Of a DNA stretch of 46,158 nt, positions 8,880-17,491 are shown one piece after another; the stretch's first letter is position 1; each line of letters opens with the position of its first letter. Made by a program: the position numbers and the translations under genes. Origin of the DNA: Pseudophaeobacter leonis (GTDB taxonomy: Bacteria; Pseudomonadota; Alphaproteobacteria; Rhodobacterales; Rhodobacteraceae); contig NZ_MWVJ01000117.1 of assembly GCF_002087335.1 (NCBI RefSeq), positions 1-46,158 on the forward strand, given 5' to 3'. Below the pieces are notes generated by a model. It was not told the DNA's origin. It saw nothing but the letters and a program-made list of their open reading frames with translations, and ran no database searches.

Positions 8880-8911
8880 GCCGACCCGACGCATAGGCCG
8901 ACCCGACGCAT
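8870..8911. repeat. 17-bp tandem repeat (2.5 copies) spanning the adk stop codon
   Basis: The unit CGACGCATAGGCCGACC occurs at 8870-8886 and 8887-8903, with a partial third copy to 8911. The first copy contains the last two adk codons and its TAG, so the gene end has been duplicated into the 3' untranslated region. The unit length is not a multiple of three. Confidence 0.9.
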
Positions 8912-8954
8912 AAGTCAGCGCGGCTCTCAGGCCAAAGAGTGGCTTACATAACTT

Positions 8955-8985
8955 AAAAGGGGGAGCCAGTGGGTCCCCCTTTTTC
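8955..8985 (+). terminator. Intrinsic terminator after adk
   Basis: AAAAGGGGGAGCC (8955-8967), loop AGT, GGGTCCCCCTTTT (8971-8983) with one mismatch, followed by further T. Located about 75 bases after the adk stop. Confidence 0.8.
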
Positions 8986-9118
8986 CTTTTGGGGAGCGGT
9001 TCAGTCCAACATGACAGGCCGCGTACAGTCTGACTGTGCCCCTACCCGAGGGCTTTTACGGGGTGTTAGCGGCGCGGGTTATAGATCTGTGACACCCCCA
9101 ATTTATGAAGGACGTGTC

Positions 9119-9442
9119 ATGAAAATCCTTTTGTCAGTTCTGTCTTGCTTTGCGCTCTGCCTGCCTGCCCAGGCGCAGCATCTGTTTGTTGACAGCGAGG
9201 AGGGCTGTGTCATCGTCATGGGCAGCCCGGACGGGGATCTCGACTATGCGGGCGAGGGCGGTCTGATCCTGAGTGACACCGGGTTCAGCTCGCTTGAGTA
9301 TTTCTGCTCTTTCTCGCCACGGGCGCTCTATCAGTGGCAGGTCTATGATGTGACGACCCATGTGGGCCATTGTGAGATGCCCGGCCCCGAATTTCAGCCG
9401 CAGCTCTTTACCATCGTACGGGAGCTGAGGCGCCTGGTGTGA
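9119..9442 (+). CDS. Small secreted hypothetical protein
   Basis: A 107-residue protein. The start MKILLSVLSCFALCLPAQAQH is chosen because it follows GAAGGACGTGTC and gives a clear signal peptide with an AQA-type cleavage site near residue 19. The mature part has three cysteines (EEGCVIVMG, EYFCSF, GHCEMPG), suggesting a periplasmic protein. I do not recognise the family. It sits alone between the adk terminator and rpsM, so it interrupts the spc/alpha junction. Confidence 0.6.
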   Translation: MKILLSVLSCFALCLPAQAQHLFVDSEEGCVIVMGSPDGDLDYAGEGGLILSDTGFSSLEYFCSFSPRALYQWQVYDVTTHVGHCEMPGPEFQPQLFTIVRELRRLV

Positions 9443-9741
9443 TCTCAATCTTTACAGGCGGGGATGAGCCGCTGCGCTTCTTTGCCTGTTCTTCCTGATG
9501 CCAATATGCTGAAAAGCCCTTGTTTTGAGGAAAACTCTTCCGTAATTGGGATGACGGGTTGACGGTATCTCCAAATCCTCATACGCAACCCCATCCCCTC
9601 GTGGGATGATTCCATGTGGGCGGATTCTTTTGCCTGCATGACCACCTCAAAATGCTGGACCATCTGGCGGCACTGCCAAGGTCAAGCGTTGTGAAAAAAG
9701 GTTCTGGCACTACGGAACCGCAACGAAAAGGAAAGTGACAC
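9443..9741 (+). promoter_or_regulatory. Leader region of the alpha operon with a candidate promoter
   Basis: About 300 bases without a gene. A candidate sigma-70 promoter is TTGACG (9559-9564), a 17-base spacer and TACGCA (9582-9587), some 155 bases upstream of rpsM. The match to consensus is moderate. In E. coli the leader of this operon binds S4 to form a regulatory pseudoknot; no equivalent was identified here. Confidence 0.35.
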
Positions 9742-10110
9742 GTGGCACGTATTGCCGGCGTAAACATTCCCGCTGCTAAGCGGGTACCTATCGCCCTCAC
9801 CTATATCACCGGAATCGGTAACACCTCAGCCGCCGCAATCTGCGAAGCCGTTGGCATTGACGTATCGCGTCGCGTCAACCAGCTGTCTGATGCCGAAATT
9901 CTGGCCATCCGCGAGCACATCGATGCAACCTTCACCGTTGAAGGCGACCTGCGTCGTGAAACCCAGATGAACATCAAACGCCTGATGGATCTTGGTTGCT
10001 ACCGCGGCCTGCGCCATCGTCGTAACCTGCCCGTTCGCGGTCAGCGTACCCACACCAACGCTCGTACTCGCAAAGGCCCCGCAAAGGCCATCGCTGGTAA
10101 GAAGAAGTAA
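9742..10110 (+). CDS. rpsM: 30S ribosomal protein S13
   Basis: A 122-residue protein that starts at GTG (9742) after [37 protein letters not shown]. The C-terminal [24 protein letters not shown] is the tRNA-contacting tail. No upstream ATG gives a better start. rpsK follows after 16 bases. Confidence 0.97.
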   Translation: MARIAGVNIPAAKRVPIALTYITGIGNTSAAAICEAVGIDVSRRVNQLSDAEILAIREHIDATFTVEGDLRRETQMNIKRLMDLGCYRGLRHRRNLPVRGQRTHTNARTRKGPAKAIAGKKK

Positions 10111-10126
10111 AGGGAGGGTTTGATCA

Positions 10127-10516
10127 ATGGCACGCGAAAAGACTCGTACTAAGAAAAAAGAGCGCAAGAATATCGCCACAGGCGTTGCTCATGTGAACTC
10201 TTCGTTCAATAACACCAAAATCCTTATCTCTGACGTTCAGGGTAATGCGATTGCATGGTCCTCCGCTGGCTCCATGGGCTTTAAAGGGTCGCGTAAATCG
10301 ACTCCTTATGCGGCTCAGATGGCAGCAGAAGATGCTGGCAAAAAGGCGCAGGATCACGGTGTTAAAACCCTCGAAGTCGAAGTTCAGGGCCCCGGTGGCG
10401 GTCGTGAATCGGCTCTGCGCGCTCTGGCCGCAGTTGGGTTCAACATCACCTCGATCCGCGACGTAACGCCTATGGCGCACAACGGCTGCCGTCCGCCAAA
10501 GCGCCGCCGCGTCTAA
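10127..10516 (+). CDS. rpsK: 30S ribosomal protein S11
   Basis: A 129-residue protein with S11 signatures [26 protein letters not shown] and [10 protein letters not shown] at the C-terminus. The start follows AAAGGGAGGGTTTGATCA. There is no rpsD between rpsK and rpoA, the usual arrangement in alphaproteobacteria. Confidence 0.97.
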   Translation: MAREKTRTKKKERKNIATGVAHVNSSFNNTKILISDVQGNAIAWSSAGSMGFKGSRKSTPYAAQMAAEDAGKKAQDHGVKTLEVEVQGPGGGRESALRALAAVGFNITSIRDVTPMAHNGCRPPKRRRV

Positions 10517-10531
10517 ACTTCGAGAATTACG

Positions 10532-10562
10532 CTGGGGTCCTGCTGTTTTTGCGGGGCCCCAG
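10532..10562 (+). other. Stable hairpin between rpsK and rpoA
   Basis: CTGGGGTCCTGC (10532-10543) pairs with GCGGGGCCCCAG (10551-10562), with two G-U pairs and a T-rich 7-base loop. No T-run follows directly, so it is more likely a processing or stability element than a terminator; rpoA begins 68 bases later. Confidence 0.5.
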
Positions 10563-10630
10563 TCCGTCATTTTAAACCTCGGGCGTCTGCACCTTCGGAC
10601 ATGAGGTACAGACAGGAATGGAGGGACTGC

Positions 10631-11647
10631 ATGATCCATAAAAATTGGGCAGAGCTGATCAAGCCTACACAGCTTGACGCAAAGCCGGGCAACGATCCCG
10701 CACGTCAGGCAACCATTATTGCCGAACCACTTGAGCGGGGCTTTGGCCTTACTCTTGGCAACGCGCTGCGTCGCGTTCTGATGAGCTCGCTGCAGGGTGC
10801 GGCGATCACATCTGTTCAGATCGACAACGTTCTGCACGAATTTTCCAGTGTTGCCGGTGTGCGTGAAGACGTCACCGATATCATCCTGAACCTCAAGGGT
10901 GTGTCGCTCCGTATGGAAGTCGAAGGCCCCAAGCGTCTGTCGATCAATGCCAAAGGCCCCGCAGTTGTCACCGCCGGTGACATCTCTGAGAGCGCAGGCA
11001 TCGAGATCCTGAACCGCGACCACGTCATCTGCCACCTGGATGATGGTGCTGATCTGTTCATGGAATTGACCGTGAACACCGGCAAGGGCTATGTCTCTGC
11101 CGACAAGAACAAGCCAGAAGACGCCCCCATCGGTCTGATCCCGATTGATGCGATCTACTCGCCCGTGAAAAAGGTCTCTTATGACGTTCAGCCCACCCGT
11201 GAGGGCCAGGTGCTGGATTATGATAAGCTGACACTGAAGATTGAAACCGATGGCTCTGTGACCCCGGATGATGCGCTGGCCTATGCCGCACGCATCCTGC
11301 AGGATCAGCTGTCGATCTTCGTCAACTTTGAAGAGCCCGAGTCGGCGAACCGTCAGGACGAAGACGATGGTCTTGAGTTCAACCCGCTGCTGCTGAAGAA
11401 AGTGGACGAGCTGGAACTGTCTGTGCGCTCGGCAAACTGCCTGAAGAACGACAACATTGTCTACATCGGCGATCTGATCCAGAAGACCGAAGCAGAAATG
11501 CTGCGCACGCCAAACTTTGGCCGCAAGTCGCTCAACGAGATCAAAGAAGTGCTTTCGGGCATGGGTCTGCATCTCGGCATGGACGTCGAGGACTGGCCAC
11601 CGGACAACATCGAAGATCTGGCCAAGAAGTTCGAAGACACCTTCTAA
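10631..11647 (+). CDS. rpoA: DNA-directed RNA polymerase alpha subunit
   Basis: A 338-residue protein. The start is [15 protein letters not shown] after ATGGAGGGACTGC. The N-terminal dimerisation domain includes [19 protein letters not shown]. The C-terminal domain has the helix-hairpin-helix region [40 protein letters not shown], which contacts UP elements and activators. Intact and of usual length. Confidence 0.98.
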   Translation: MIHKNWAELIKPTQLDAKPGNDPARQATIIAEPLERGFGLTLGNALRRVLMSSLQGAAITSVQIDNVLHEFSSVAGVREDVTDIILNLKGVSLRMEVEGPKRLSINAKGPAVVTAGDISESAGIEILNRDHVICHLDDGADLFMELTVNTGKGYVSADKNKPEDAPIGLIPIDAIYSPVKKVSYDVQPTREGQVLDYDKLTLKIETDGSVTPDDALAYAARILQDQLSIFVNFEEPESANRQDEDDGLEFNPLLLKKVDELELSVRSANCLKNDNIVYIGDLIQKTEAEMLRTPNFGRKSLNEIKEVLSGMGLHLGMDVEDWPPDNIEDLAKKFEDTF

Positions 11648-11802
11648 GAACCTTCAGGCCACCAAGATTTAGGGGTAGGCTGCGGTCTGCCCTTAAACAA
11701 TGCCCGCGCTGGCGGGGAAATACCGGGCAGATGCCCCAAGGAGAGCAGCTGACACGCATCGGCTGACAGACAAAGCAAAAACGCGAAAGAAGGAATTATA
11801 CA

Positions 11803-12225
11803 ATGCGTCACGCACGTGGTTATCGCCGCCTCAACCGTACTCATGAGCACCGTAAAGCCCTGTTTTCCAACATGGCCGGCTCGCTGATCGAGCACGAGCA
11901 GATCAAAACGACTCTGCCAAAGGCAAAAGAATTGCGCCCGATCATCGAAAAGATGATCACTCTGGCGAAACGTGGCGATCTGCACGCCCGTCGTCAGGCC
12001 AACGCGCGCCTGAAAGAAGACCAGTATGTCAGCAAACTTTTTGACATCCTTGGCCCCCGCTACAAAGACCGTCAGGGCGGCTATGTTCGCATCCTGAAAG
12101 CCGGCTTCCGCTACGGCGACATGGCGCCCATGGCGATCATCGAATTCGTCGACCGCGACGTTTCGGCCAAAGGCGCCGCCGACAAGGCACGTCTTGCTGC
12201 CGAAGCAGGTGCTGACGAAGAATAA
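11803..12225 (+). CDS. rplQ: 50S ribosomal protein L17
   Basis: A 140-residue protein starting [21 protein letters not shown], the L17 signature, with [26 protein letters not shown]. It is separated from rpoA by about 155 bases and followed by a strong terminator, so it ends the alpha operon. Confidence 0.97.
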   Translation: MRHARGYRRLNRTHEHRKALFSNMAGSLIEHEQIKTTLPKAKELRPIIEKMITLAKRGDLHARRQANARLKEDQYVSKLFDILGPRYKDRQGGYVRILKAGFRYGDMAPMAIIEFVDRDVSAKGAADKARLAAEAGADEE

Positions 12226-12257
12226 GACCCAAGGCCCATCCGGGTTTTGAAGTTTTG

Positions 12258-12286
12258 CCCCCGTCTGGTTTCCAGGCGGGGGTTTT
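12258..12286 (+). terminator. Intrinsic terminator after rplQ
   Basis: CCCCCGTCTGG (12258-12268), loop TTT, CCAGGCGGGGG (12272-12282), then TTTT (12283-12286). One G-U pair in an 11-bp stem. It closes the ribosomal cluster. Confidence 0.9.
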
Positions 12287-12293
12287 CGTTTGC

Positions 12294-12413
12294 CCTGTCG
12301 CAGTGCGGCCTTTTCGGCCTGTCGCAGTGCGGCCTTTTCGGCCTGTCGCAGCGCAGCCTTTTCGCCCAGTCGCAGCGCGACCTTGTCACCTGTCGCAGGT
12401 CGGCCTTTTCCGC
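12294..12413. repeat. 24-bp tandem repeat, about five copies
   Basis: A 24-bp unit (first half CCTGTCGCAGTG, second half CGGCCTTTTCGG) is found twice exactly at 12294-12317 and 12318-12341. Progressively diverged copies follow at 12342-12365, 12366-12389 and 12390-12413. As 24 is divisible by three, all frames stay open, which creates spurious repetitive ORFs on both strands. It lies between the rplQ terminator and the protease gene. Confidence 0.9.
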
Positions 12414-12511
12414 AGTGACGAAAATGCGATACAGGCGCGTTTGGCGCAGAACGCTTGCAATCTTTGCCCCGGCTCCGCATATCCTGAGGACACCCAATCC
12501 TCGGAGATATC

Positions 12512-13912
12512 ATGATCCGCGCTGTTCTTTTCGCTCCACTTGTTTTTGCTCTGTCACTGGTTCAGCCGCAGGGCGCCCTGGCAGAAACCCGTGTTCCCCA
12601 GTCGCAAACAGAAATTTCGCTTGGCTTTGCGCCTTTGGTAAAACAGGCGGCTCCGGCTGTGGTCAATATCTATGCCAAGATCGTCACCCAGACCCAGCAA
12701 CGCTCTCCCTTTATGAATGACCCGTTTTTTGACGAGTTCTTTCGCGGCCTGACGGCGCCGCGGCCGCGGGTGGAGAACTCGCTTGGATCCGGCGTGATCC
12801 TGTCTGAGGACGGCATGGTTGTGTCCAACCACGTGGTAGTTGGTATGGCGACGGATATTCGGGTGGTGCCCACGGACCGGCGGGAATACGCAGCCCGGGT
12901 GGTTCTGGCCGATCAGGCCAGCGATTTGGCGATCCTGCAATTGGAGGGGGCCAGCGCGCTGCCCTATCTCAGTCTGCGCGACAGCGATCAGGTTGAGGTC
13001 GGAGAGCTGGCGCTGGCCATCGGCAACCCCTTTGGCGTTGGGCAAACCGTCAGCGGCGGCGTCGTGTCGGGACTGGCGCGCTCTGGCACCGCCACGGGTG
13101 AGGGGTTTGGTTATTACATCCAGACCGATGCGCCGATCAATCCGGGCAATTCCGGTGGCGCCCTGATTGATGTGAATGGCGCCCTTATTGGTATCAACAC
13201 TCGTATTCTCAGCCGCTCTGGGGGCTCGAATGGCATCGGTTTTGCCATTCCTGCCAATCTGGTGCGCGAATTTGTCCATCAGGCAAAGACCGGCTCCGAA
13301 GGGTTTCAGCGCCCCTGGGCGGGCATGACAGGGCAGCCGGTTGATGCGGATCTGGCGGCCTCTCTGGGGATGGATATCCCCGAGGGCATGGTGATCAGCG
13401 AGTTGCACCCCAAAAGCCCTTTTGCCAAGGCAGGCTTTGAAGTTGGCGATGTCATCACCGAGGTCGACGGGGAGGTGGTGAATTCTCCCTCCGAGATGGT
13501 GTTCCGCATGTCTGTTGCAGGTCTTGGCGATACCTCCGAGGTGGTGCGCCTGCGGGGAGACGTCAGCGAGCCCCTTTTGGTCGAGATGTTTGTCGCTCCG
13601 AATGACCCACCTGCGCGCTCTCTGGTACTGAATGAGAACAGTGCGCTGCCGGGACTGACGGTTGGCCTGATCAATCCGGTGGCCATTGTGCGTCTGCAAC
13701 TGCCGCTGTCGGCGACAGGCATTGCGGTTTTGGACCCCGGACCCTTTGCCGGGCGCGCAGGCGTAAAGGCCGGCGATATTTTACTGGCCATCAATGGCGA
13801 TGAGGTGCTGATAGAACAGGATGTCCCGCGTCTTCTTGAGGAAGCCGGGCGCCGGTTGCAGCTGGATCTGAACCGGCGCGGCCAGCGGGTCAGCCTGCGG
13901 ATGCGGCGCTAG
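12512..13912 (+). CDS. Periplasmic Do-type serine protease (HtrA/DegQ family)
   Basis: A 466-residue protein with a signal peptide (cleavage about ALA at residues 22-24). The catalytic triad is visible: H107 in VVSNHVVVG, D138 in QASDLAIL, and S214 in NPGNSGGAL. Two PDZ domains follow, about residues 265-355 and 370-460. The family degrades or refolds misfolded envelope proteins. The start follows CCTCGGAGATATC. rarA begins three bases after the stop, so the two are co-transcribed. Whether it is DegP, DegQ or DegS type cannot be settled here. Confidence 0.93.
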   Translation: MIRAVLFAPLVFALSLVQPQGALAETRVPQSQTEISLGFAPLVKQAAPAVVNIYAKIVTQTQQRSPFMNDPFFDEFFRGLTAPRPRVENSLGSGVILSEDGMVVSNHVVVGMATDIRVVPTDRREYAARVVLADQASDLAILQLEGASALPYLSLRDSDQVEVGELALAIGNPFGVGQTVSGGVVSGLARSGTATGEGFGYYIQTDAPINPGNSGGALIDVNGALIGINTRILSRSGGSNGIGFAIPANLVREFVHQAKTGSEGFQRPWAGMTGQPVDADLAASLGMDIPEGMVISELHPKSPFAKAGFEVGDVITEVDGEVVNSPSEMVFRMSVAGLGDTSEVVRLRGDVSEPLLVEMFVAPNDPPARSLVLNENSALPGLTVGLINPVAIVRLQLPLSATGIAVLDPGPFAGRAGVKAGDILLAINGDEVLIEQDVPRLLEEAGRRLQLDLNRRGQRVSLRMRR

Positions 13913-13915
13913 CCG

Positions 13916-15239
13916 ATGGCGGATCTTTTTGACAGTGACGCCGACCCACGGCCCGCTGCCGGGGGCGTCGCGCGCAACTGGCCTCTGGCGGACCGCCTGC
14001 GGCCACAGACGCTGTCAGAGGTGATCGGGCAGCAGCAGGTTCTGGGCGCGGAGTCGCCCCTGGGGGTAATGCTCTCGTCGGGCTCGCTGTCGTCTTTGGT
14101 GTTTTGGGGCCCGCCCGGGGTGGGACAAACCACAATTGCGCGGCTGCTGGCGCGGGGAGACGGATCTGCATTTTGTCCAGATCTCAGCGATTTTCACCGG
14201 TATTGCGGATCTGCGCAAAGTGTTTGAGGCGGCCAAGATCCGGCATCAGAATGGTCAGGGAACCCTGCTGTTTGTCGATGAGATCCACCGCTTTAACAAG
14301 GCGCAGCAGGATGGCTTTCTGCCCCATATGGAAGATGGCACCATTCTGCTGGTGGGGGCCACCACCGAAAACCCCTCGTTTGAGCTGAACGCGGCGGTGC
14401 TGTCGCGGGCGCAGGTGCTGGTGCTGGAGCGTCTGTCCCTTGCGGATCTTGAGCACCTGACCCAGCGGGCTGAACAGGATCTGGGCCGCGCCCTGCCGCT
14501 CACCGCTGAGGCGCGTGATGCCCTGCAGGAGATGGCGGATGGCGATGGTCGCGCCCTTTTGAACCTGATTGAACAGGTCGCTGCCTGGCGGGTGGCCACG
14601 CCTTTGGGCCGCGAGGCCCTTGCAACACGCCTGATGCGGCGGGCGACAAAGTACGACAAATCGGGGGATGAGCACTACAATCTGATCTCGGCCCTGCAGA
14701 AATCCATCCGCGGCTCGGATCCGGATGCCGCGCTGTATTGGCTGGGGGGGATGCTTGAGGGCGGCGAGGATCCGCGCTATCTGGCCCGTCGGCTGACCAT
14801 GATGTCTACCGAAGACATCGGTCTTGCGGATCCGCAGGCCAATACCGTCTGCCTGAATGCCTGGAACACCTACGAGCGGCTTGGCAGCCCCGAGGGCGAT
14901 CACGCGCTGGCGAATGCCGCCGTCTATCTGGCGCTGGCGCCGAAATCCAACGCAGTCTACGTCGGCATCAAGGCGGCGCGGCGTCTGGCCAAAGAGACCG
15001 GCTCGGCTCCGCCGCCAAAACACATCATGAATGCCCCGACCAAGCTGATGGCCGAGCAGGGATATGGCGATGGCTATGCCTATGACCACGACGCCGAAGA
15101 CGGGTTTTCCGGCCAGAACTATTTCCCCGATGGGGTGCGTCGCCCGGTGCTCTATCAACCCGTTGAGCGCGGATTTGAGCGCGAATTGAAACGGCGCAGT
15201 GAGTATTTTGCCAAGCTCCGGTTGCAGCGCAACAAATAG
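13916..15239 (+). CDS. rarA: Replication-associated recombination protein A, one frameshift and an altered Walker A
   Basis: AAA+ clamp-loader-like ATPase (RarA/MgsA) acting at stalled replication forks. The N-terminal part ends in RLLAR. The rest (ETDLHFVQISAIFTGIADLRKVF...) is in the next frame. Deleting one G from GGGG at 14154-14157 joins them into 440 residues, normal for the family. The Walker B/DEIHRFNKAQQD segment is intact. Walker A reads GPPGVGQTT, with Gln where the family has the catalytic Lys; this needs only one base change (CAA for AAA). The C-terminal YFPDGVRRPVLYQPVERGFE is typical. The last eight codons including TAG are tandemly duplicated downstream. Confidence 0.92.
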
Positions 15240-15287
15240 CTCAGGTTGCAGCGCAACAAATAACTGAGGTTGCAGCGCGACAAATCG
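15216..15287. repeat. 24-bp tandem repeat (three copies) carrying the rarA stop codon
   Basis: Units at 15216-15239, 15240-15263 and 15264-15287 share a GGTTGCAGCGC core followed by AACAAAT. The first unit encodes the rarA C-terminus LRLQRNK plus its TAG; the second encodes LRLQRNK plus TAA in the same frame; the third encodes LRLQRDK and has lost its stop. The gene end, stop codon included, has been duplicated in frame. Confidence 0.92.
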
Positions 15288-15399
15288 CTCTGGCTTTTGA
15301 GCTGTCATAAACCTGCAGGGCAAAAGCGATACGATGCATCTGCTGGGCGCATGGCGGCTAAAACTTGACATCTTACCCTGTGCGCGCCACAGACCCCTG

Positions 15400-15780
15400 A
15401 TGGTTTCAACTGTATCTCTGGTCGCCCTTGGCGGCGCTATCGGGGCGGCATTGCGATATCTGGCAGGGCTGGGCGTGACCCGCCTGCTGGGACATCAGGA
15501 ATTCCCGCTCGCTATCATCACCGTGAACGTGATTGGCTCGTTTTTGATGGGGGCGTTTGTGGTGGCAGCGGCGCACAAGGGGCTGACCCATCTCAGCCCG
15601 TTTGTGATGACCGGGCTGCTGGGCGGCTTTACCACTTTTTCGGCCTTCTCGCTGGAAAGTGCCAATATGATCGAGCGCGGCGCTTTTGGGCAGGCCGCGC
15701 TATATGTTTTTCTCTCTGTTGGCCTGTCGGTCGGTGGATTGTTTTTGGGCCTTTGGTCCGCAAGAGGAGTGTTCGCATGA
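15400..15780 (+). CDS. crcB: Fluoride channel CrcB/Fluc
   Basis: A 126-residue membrane protein with four predicted helices. Signatures are GGAIGAALRYL, VNVIGSFLMGAF and TGLLGGFTTFSAFSLE. It exports toxic fluoride as a dual-topology dimer. The start at 15400 (MVSTVSLVALGG) is chosen because it begins at the first helix; an upstream in-frame ATG adds an unlikely polar extension. The stop overlaps the start of the next gene (ATGA). I saw no fluoride riboswitch upstream. Confidence 0.93.
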   Translation: MVSTVSLVALGGAIGAALRYLAGLGVTRLLGHQEFPLAIITVNVIGSFLMGAFVVAAAHKGLTHLSPFVMTGLLGGFTTFSAFSLESANMIERGAFGQAALYVFLSVGLSVGGLFLGLWSARGVFA

Positions 15781-16823
15781 GTGGCGTACAGATGATCACC
15801 GTTACGGAAGAGGATGGCGACCAGCGGATCGACCGCTGGCTGCGCCGTCTGTTCCCGCATGTGAACCAGGGCCGTATCGAAAAGATGTGCCGCAAGGGCG
15901 AGCTGCGTCTGGATGGCGGTCGGGTCAAGGCGAACTCGCGTGTCTCCGCTGGTCAGGTGGTGCGGGTGCCGCCGCTGGCCGCGTCTGATTTGAAGCAGGC
16001 CGAACCGCGTGTGGCCAGGGTTTCAGAGGCGGATGCCAAGATGATCCGCGCTTGCGTGATCTACAAGGATGACGATGTCATTGTGTTGAACAAGCCTGCG
16101 GGTCTGGCCGTGCAGGGGGGCAGCGGCACGACAAAGCATGTGGATGGCTTGTCTGAGGCGCTGCGCTTTGACGCCGAGGAAAAACCCCGTCTGGTGCACC
16201 GTCTGGACAAAGACACCTCAGGCATTCTGGTTCTGGCCCGCACCCGTCTTGCGGCCAAGGCGCTGACGGCCGCCTTCCGCCACCGCAGCACCCGCAAGAT
16301 CTACTGGGCGCTGGTGGCCGGGGTTCCCACGCCCTATCTGGGCGAGATCAAGGCCGGTCTGGTCAAGGCCTCGGGCCATGGCAGCAGCGGTGAAGGCGAG
16401 AAAATGATCGCGGTGCATCCCTCTGAGATCGACAGAACCCCCGGAGCCAAGCGGGCGCATACCTTTTATGCCACGCTCTACCGGGTTGCCGGGCGGGCCT
16501 CATGGGTGGCGATGGAGCCGGTCACGGGCCGTACCCACCAGCTGCGGGCGCATATGGCCGAAATCGGCCATCCTATTATTGGCGATGGCAAATACGGCGG
16601 CTCTGGTCAGGAAAACCTCGGCGATGGCTGGGGCGCGCAACTGGGTGGCATGATCAGCAAAAAACTGCATCTGCATGCCCGTCGCATGGTGTTTGAACAT
16701 CCCACCACCAAAAAAGACATCGTGGTGACGGCAGCTCTGCCGGAGCACATGAAACAAAGCTGGGACACCTTTGGCTGGACCGAAGATCTGGCGGCGGATG
16801 ACCCGTTTGAGGGTCTGATGTGA
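15777..16823 (+). CDS. rluC: RluA/RluC family ribosomal large-subunit pseudouridine synthase
   Basis: A 348-residue protein with an N-terminal S4 RNA-binding domain (about residues 15-75) and the catalytic motif HRLDKDTSG at 141-149, with D144 the expected nucleophile. TGRTHQLRAHMAEIGHPIIGDGKYGG is the second family signature. It isomerises uridine in 23S rRNA. ATG overlaps the crcB TGA. RluC is the likeliest assignment from domain layout; RluD is the alternative. Confidence 0.85.
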   Translation: MSGVQMITVTEEDGDQRIDRWLRRLFPHVNQGRIEKMCRKGELRLDGGRVKANSRVSAGQVVRVPPLAASDLKQAEPRVARVSEADAKMIRACVIYKDDDVIVLNKPAGLAVQGGSGTTKHVDGLSEALRFDAEEKPRLVHRLDKDTSGILVLARTRLAAKALTAAFRHRSTRKIYWALVAGVPTPYLGEIKAGLVKASGHGSSGEGEKMIAVHPSEIDRTPGAKRAHTFYATLYRVAGRASWVAMEPVTGRTHQLRAHMAEIGHPIIGDGKYGGSGQENLGDGWGAQLGGMISKKLHLHARRMVFEHPTTKKDIVVTAALPEHMKQSWDTFGWTEDLAADDPFEGLM

Positions 16824-17488
16824 ACGCGCCTCTGAGGCTGATCCTGTTTGATGTGGATGGCACTCTGGCGGACAGCCAGAATGCGATCGCCACGGCTATG
16901 AGCAGCGCCTTTGCGGGCGTTGGGCTGGCAGTGCCTGCGCATTCCGAGATCATTGCGATCGTCGGGCTGTCGCTGCCGCTGGCAATGGCCGCACTGGCGC
17001 CTGCGGCCGACGCGCAGACGCAGGCGCAGCTGGTTGAGGGATACAAAAGCGACTATATGGACAAGCGGCTCAAGGCAGGCGCAGGTCACTCGCCGCTGTT
17101 TCCGGGGGCTGTCGAGACCCTGATGCGGCTGAACGCGGTGCCCGAGTATCTGTTGGGTGTGGCGACCGGAAAATCGCAGCGCGGCCTCGATGCTTTGATT
17201 GCATCACACGGGCTCGACTGTTTTGTCACCCGGCAGGTGGCAGATCATCATCCCTCAAAACCGCATCCTTCGATGGTGTTGACCGCGCTGTCCGAGACCG
17301 GCGTGGAGCCTGCGGATGCGGTGATGATTGGCGACACGAGTTTTGACATTGATATGGGGCGCGCGGCTGGTGTTCGCACCATTGCGGTGGACTGGGGATA
17401 TCATCCTGCAGCCGGCCTTGGGGCGGACCATATTATCAGCAGTTTTGCCCAGCTGGAGCCGCTGCTGCAGGAAATCTGGAAGGTTTGA
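16820..17488 (+). CDS. HAD family hydrolase, phosphoglycolate-phosphatase-like
   Basis: A 222-residue protein starting at GTG (16820), which overlaps the TGA of the preceding gene. HAD motif I is DVDGTLADS (D11, D13), motif II near GVATGKS, motif III about HHPSKPHP and motif IV GDTSFDIDMG. It resembles phosphoglycolate phosphatases and PpaX-type phosphatases; the substrate cannot be read from sequence. The next gene starts three bases after the stop. Confidence 0.85.
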   Translation: MNAPLRLILFDVDGTLADSQNAIATAMSSAFAGVGLAVPAHSEIIAIVGLSLPLAMAALAPAADAQTQAQLVEGYKSDYMDKRLKAGAGHSPLFPGAVETLMRLNAVPEYLLGVATGKSQRGLDALIASHGLDCFVTRQVADHHPSKPHPSMVLTALSETGVEPADAVMIGDTSFDIDMGRAAGVRTIAVDWGYHPAAGLGADHIISSFAQLEPLLQEIWKV

Positions 17489-17491
17489 GAC

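Noticed and set aside
12294..12413. Possible CRISPR array from the regularly spaced 24-bp repeats
   Set aside because: The copies are directly adjacent with no spacers between them, and no cas genes are present; it is a tandem repeat.
12247..12720. Repetitive ORFs (PVAVRPFR- and LSQCGLFG-type) over the 24-bp repeat
   Set aside because: They come from a 24-bp unit that keeps every frame open and carry no start or family signal.
15288..15399. Fluoride riboswitch upstream of crcB
   Set aside because: I looked for the conserved crcB-motif stems and did not find them in the 110 bases upstream.
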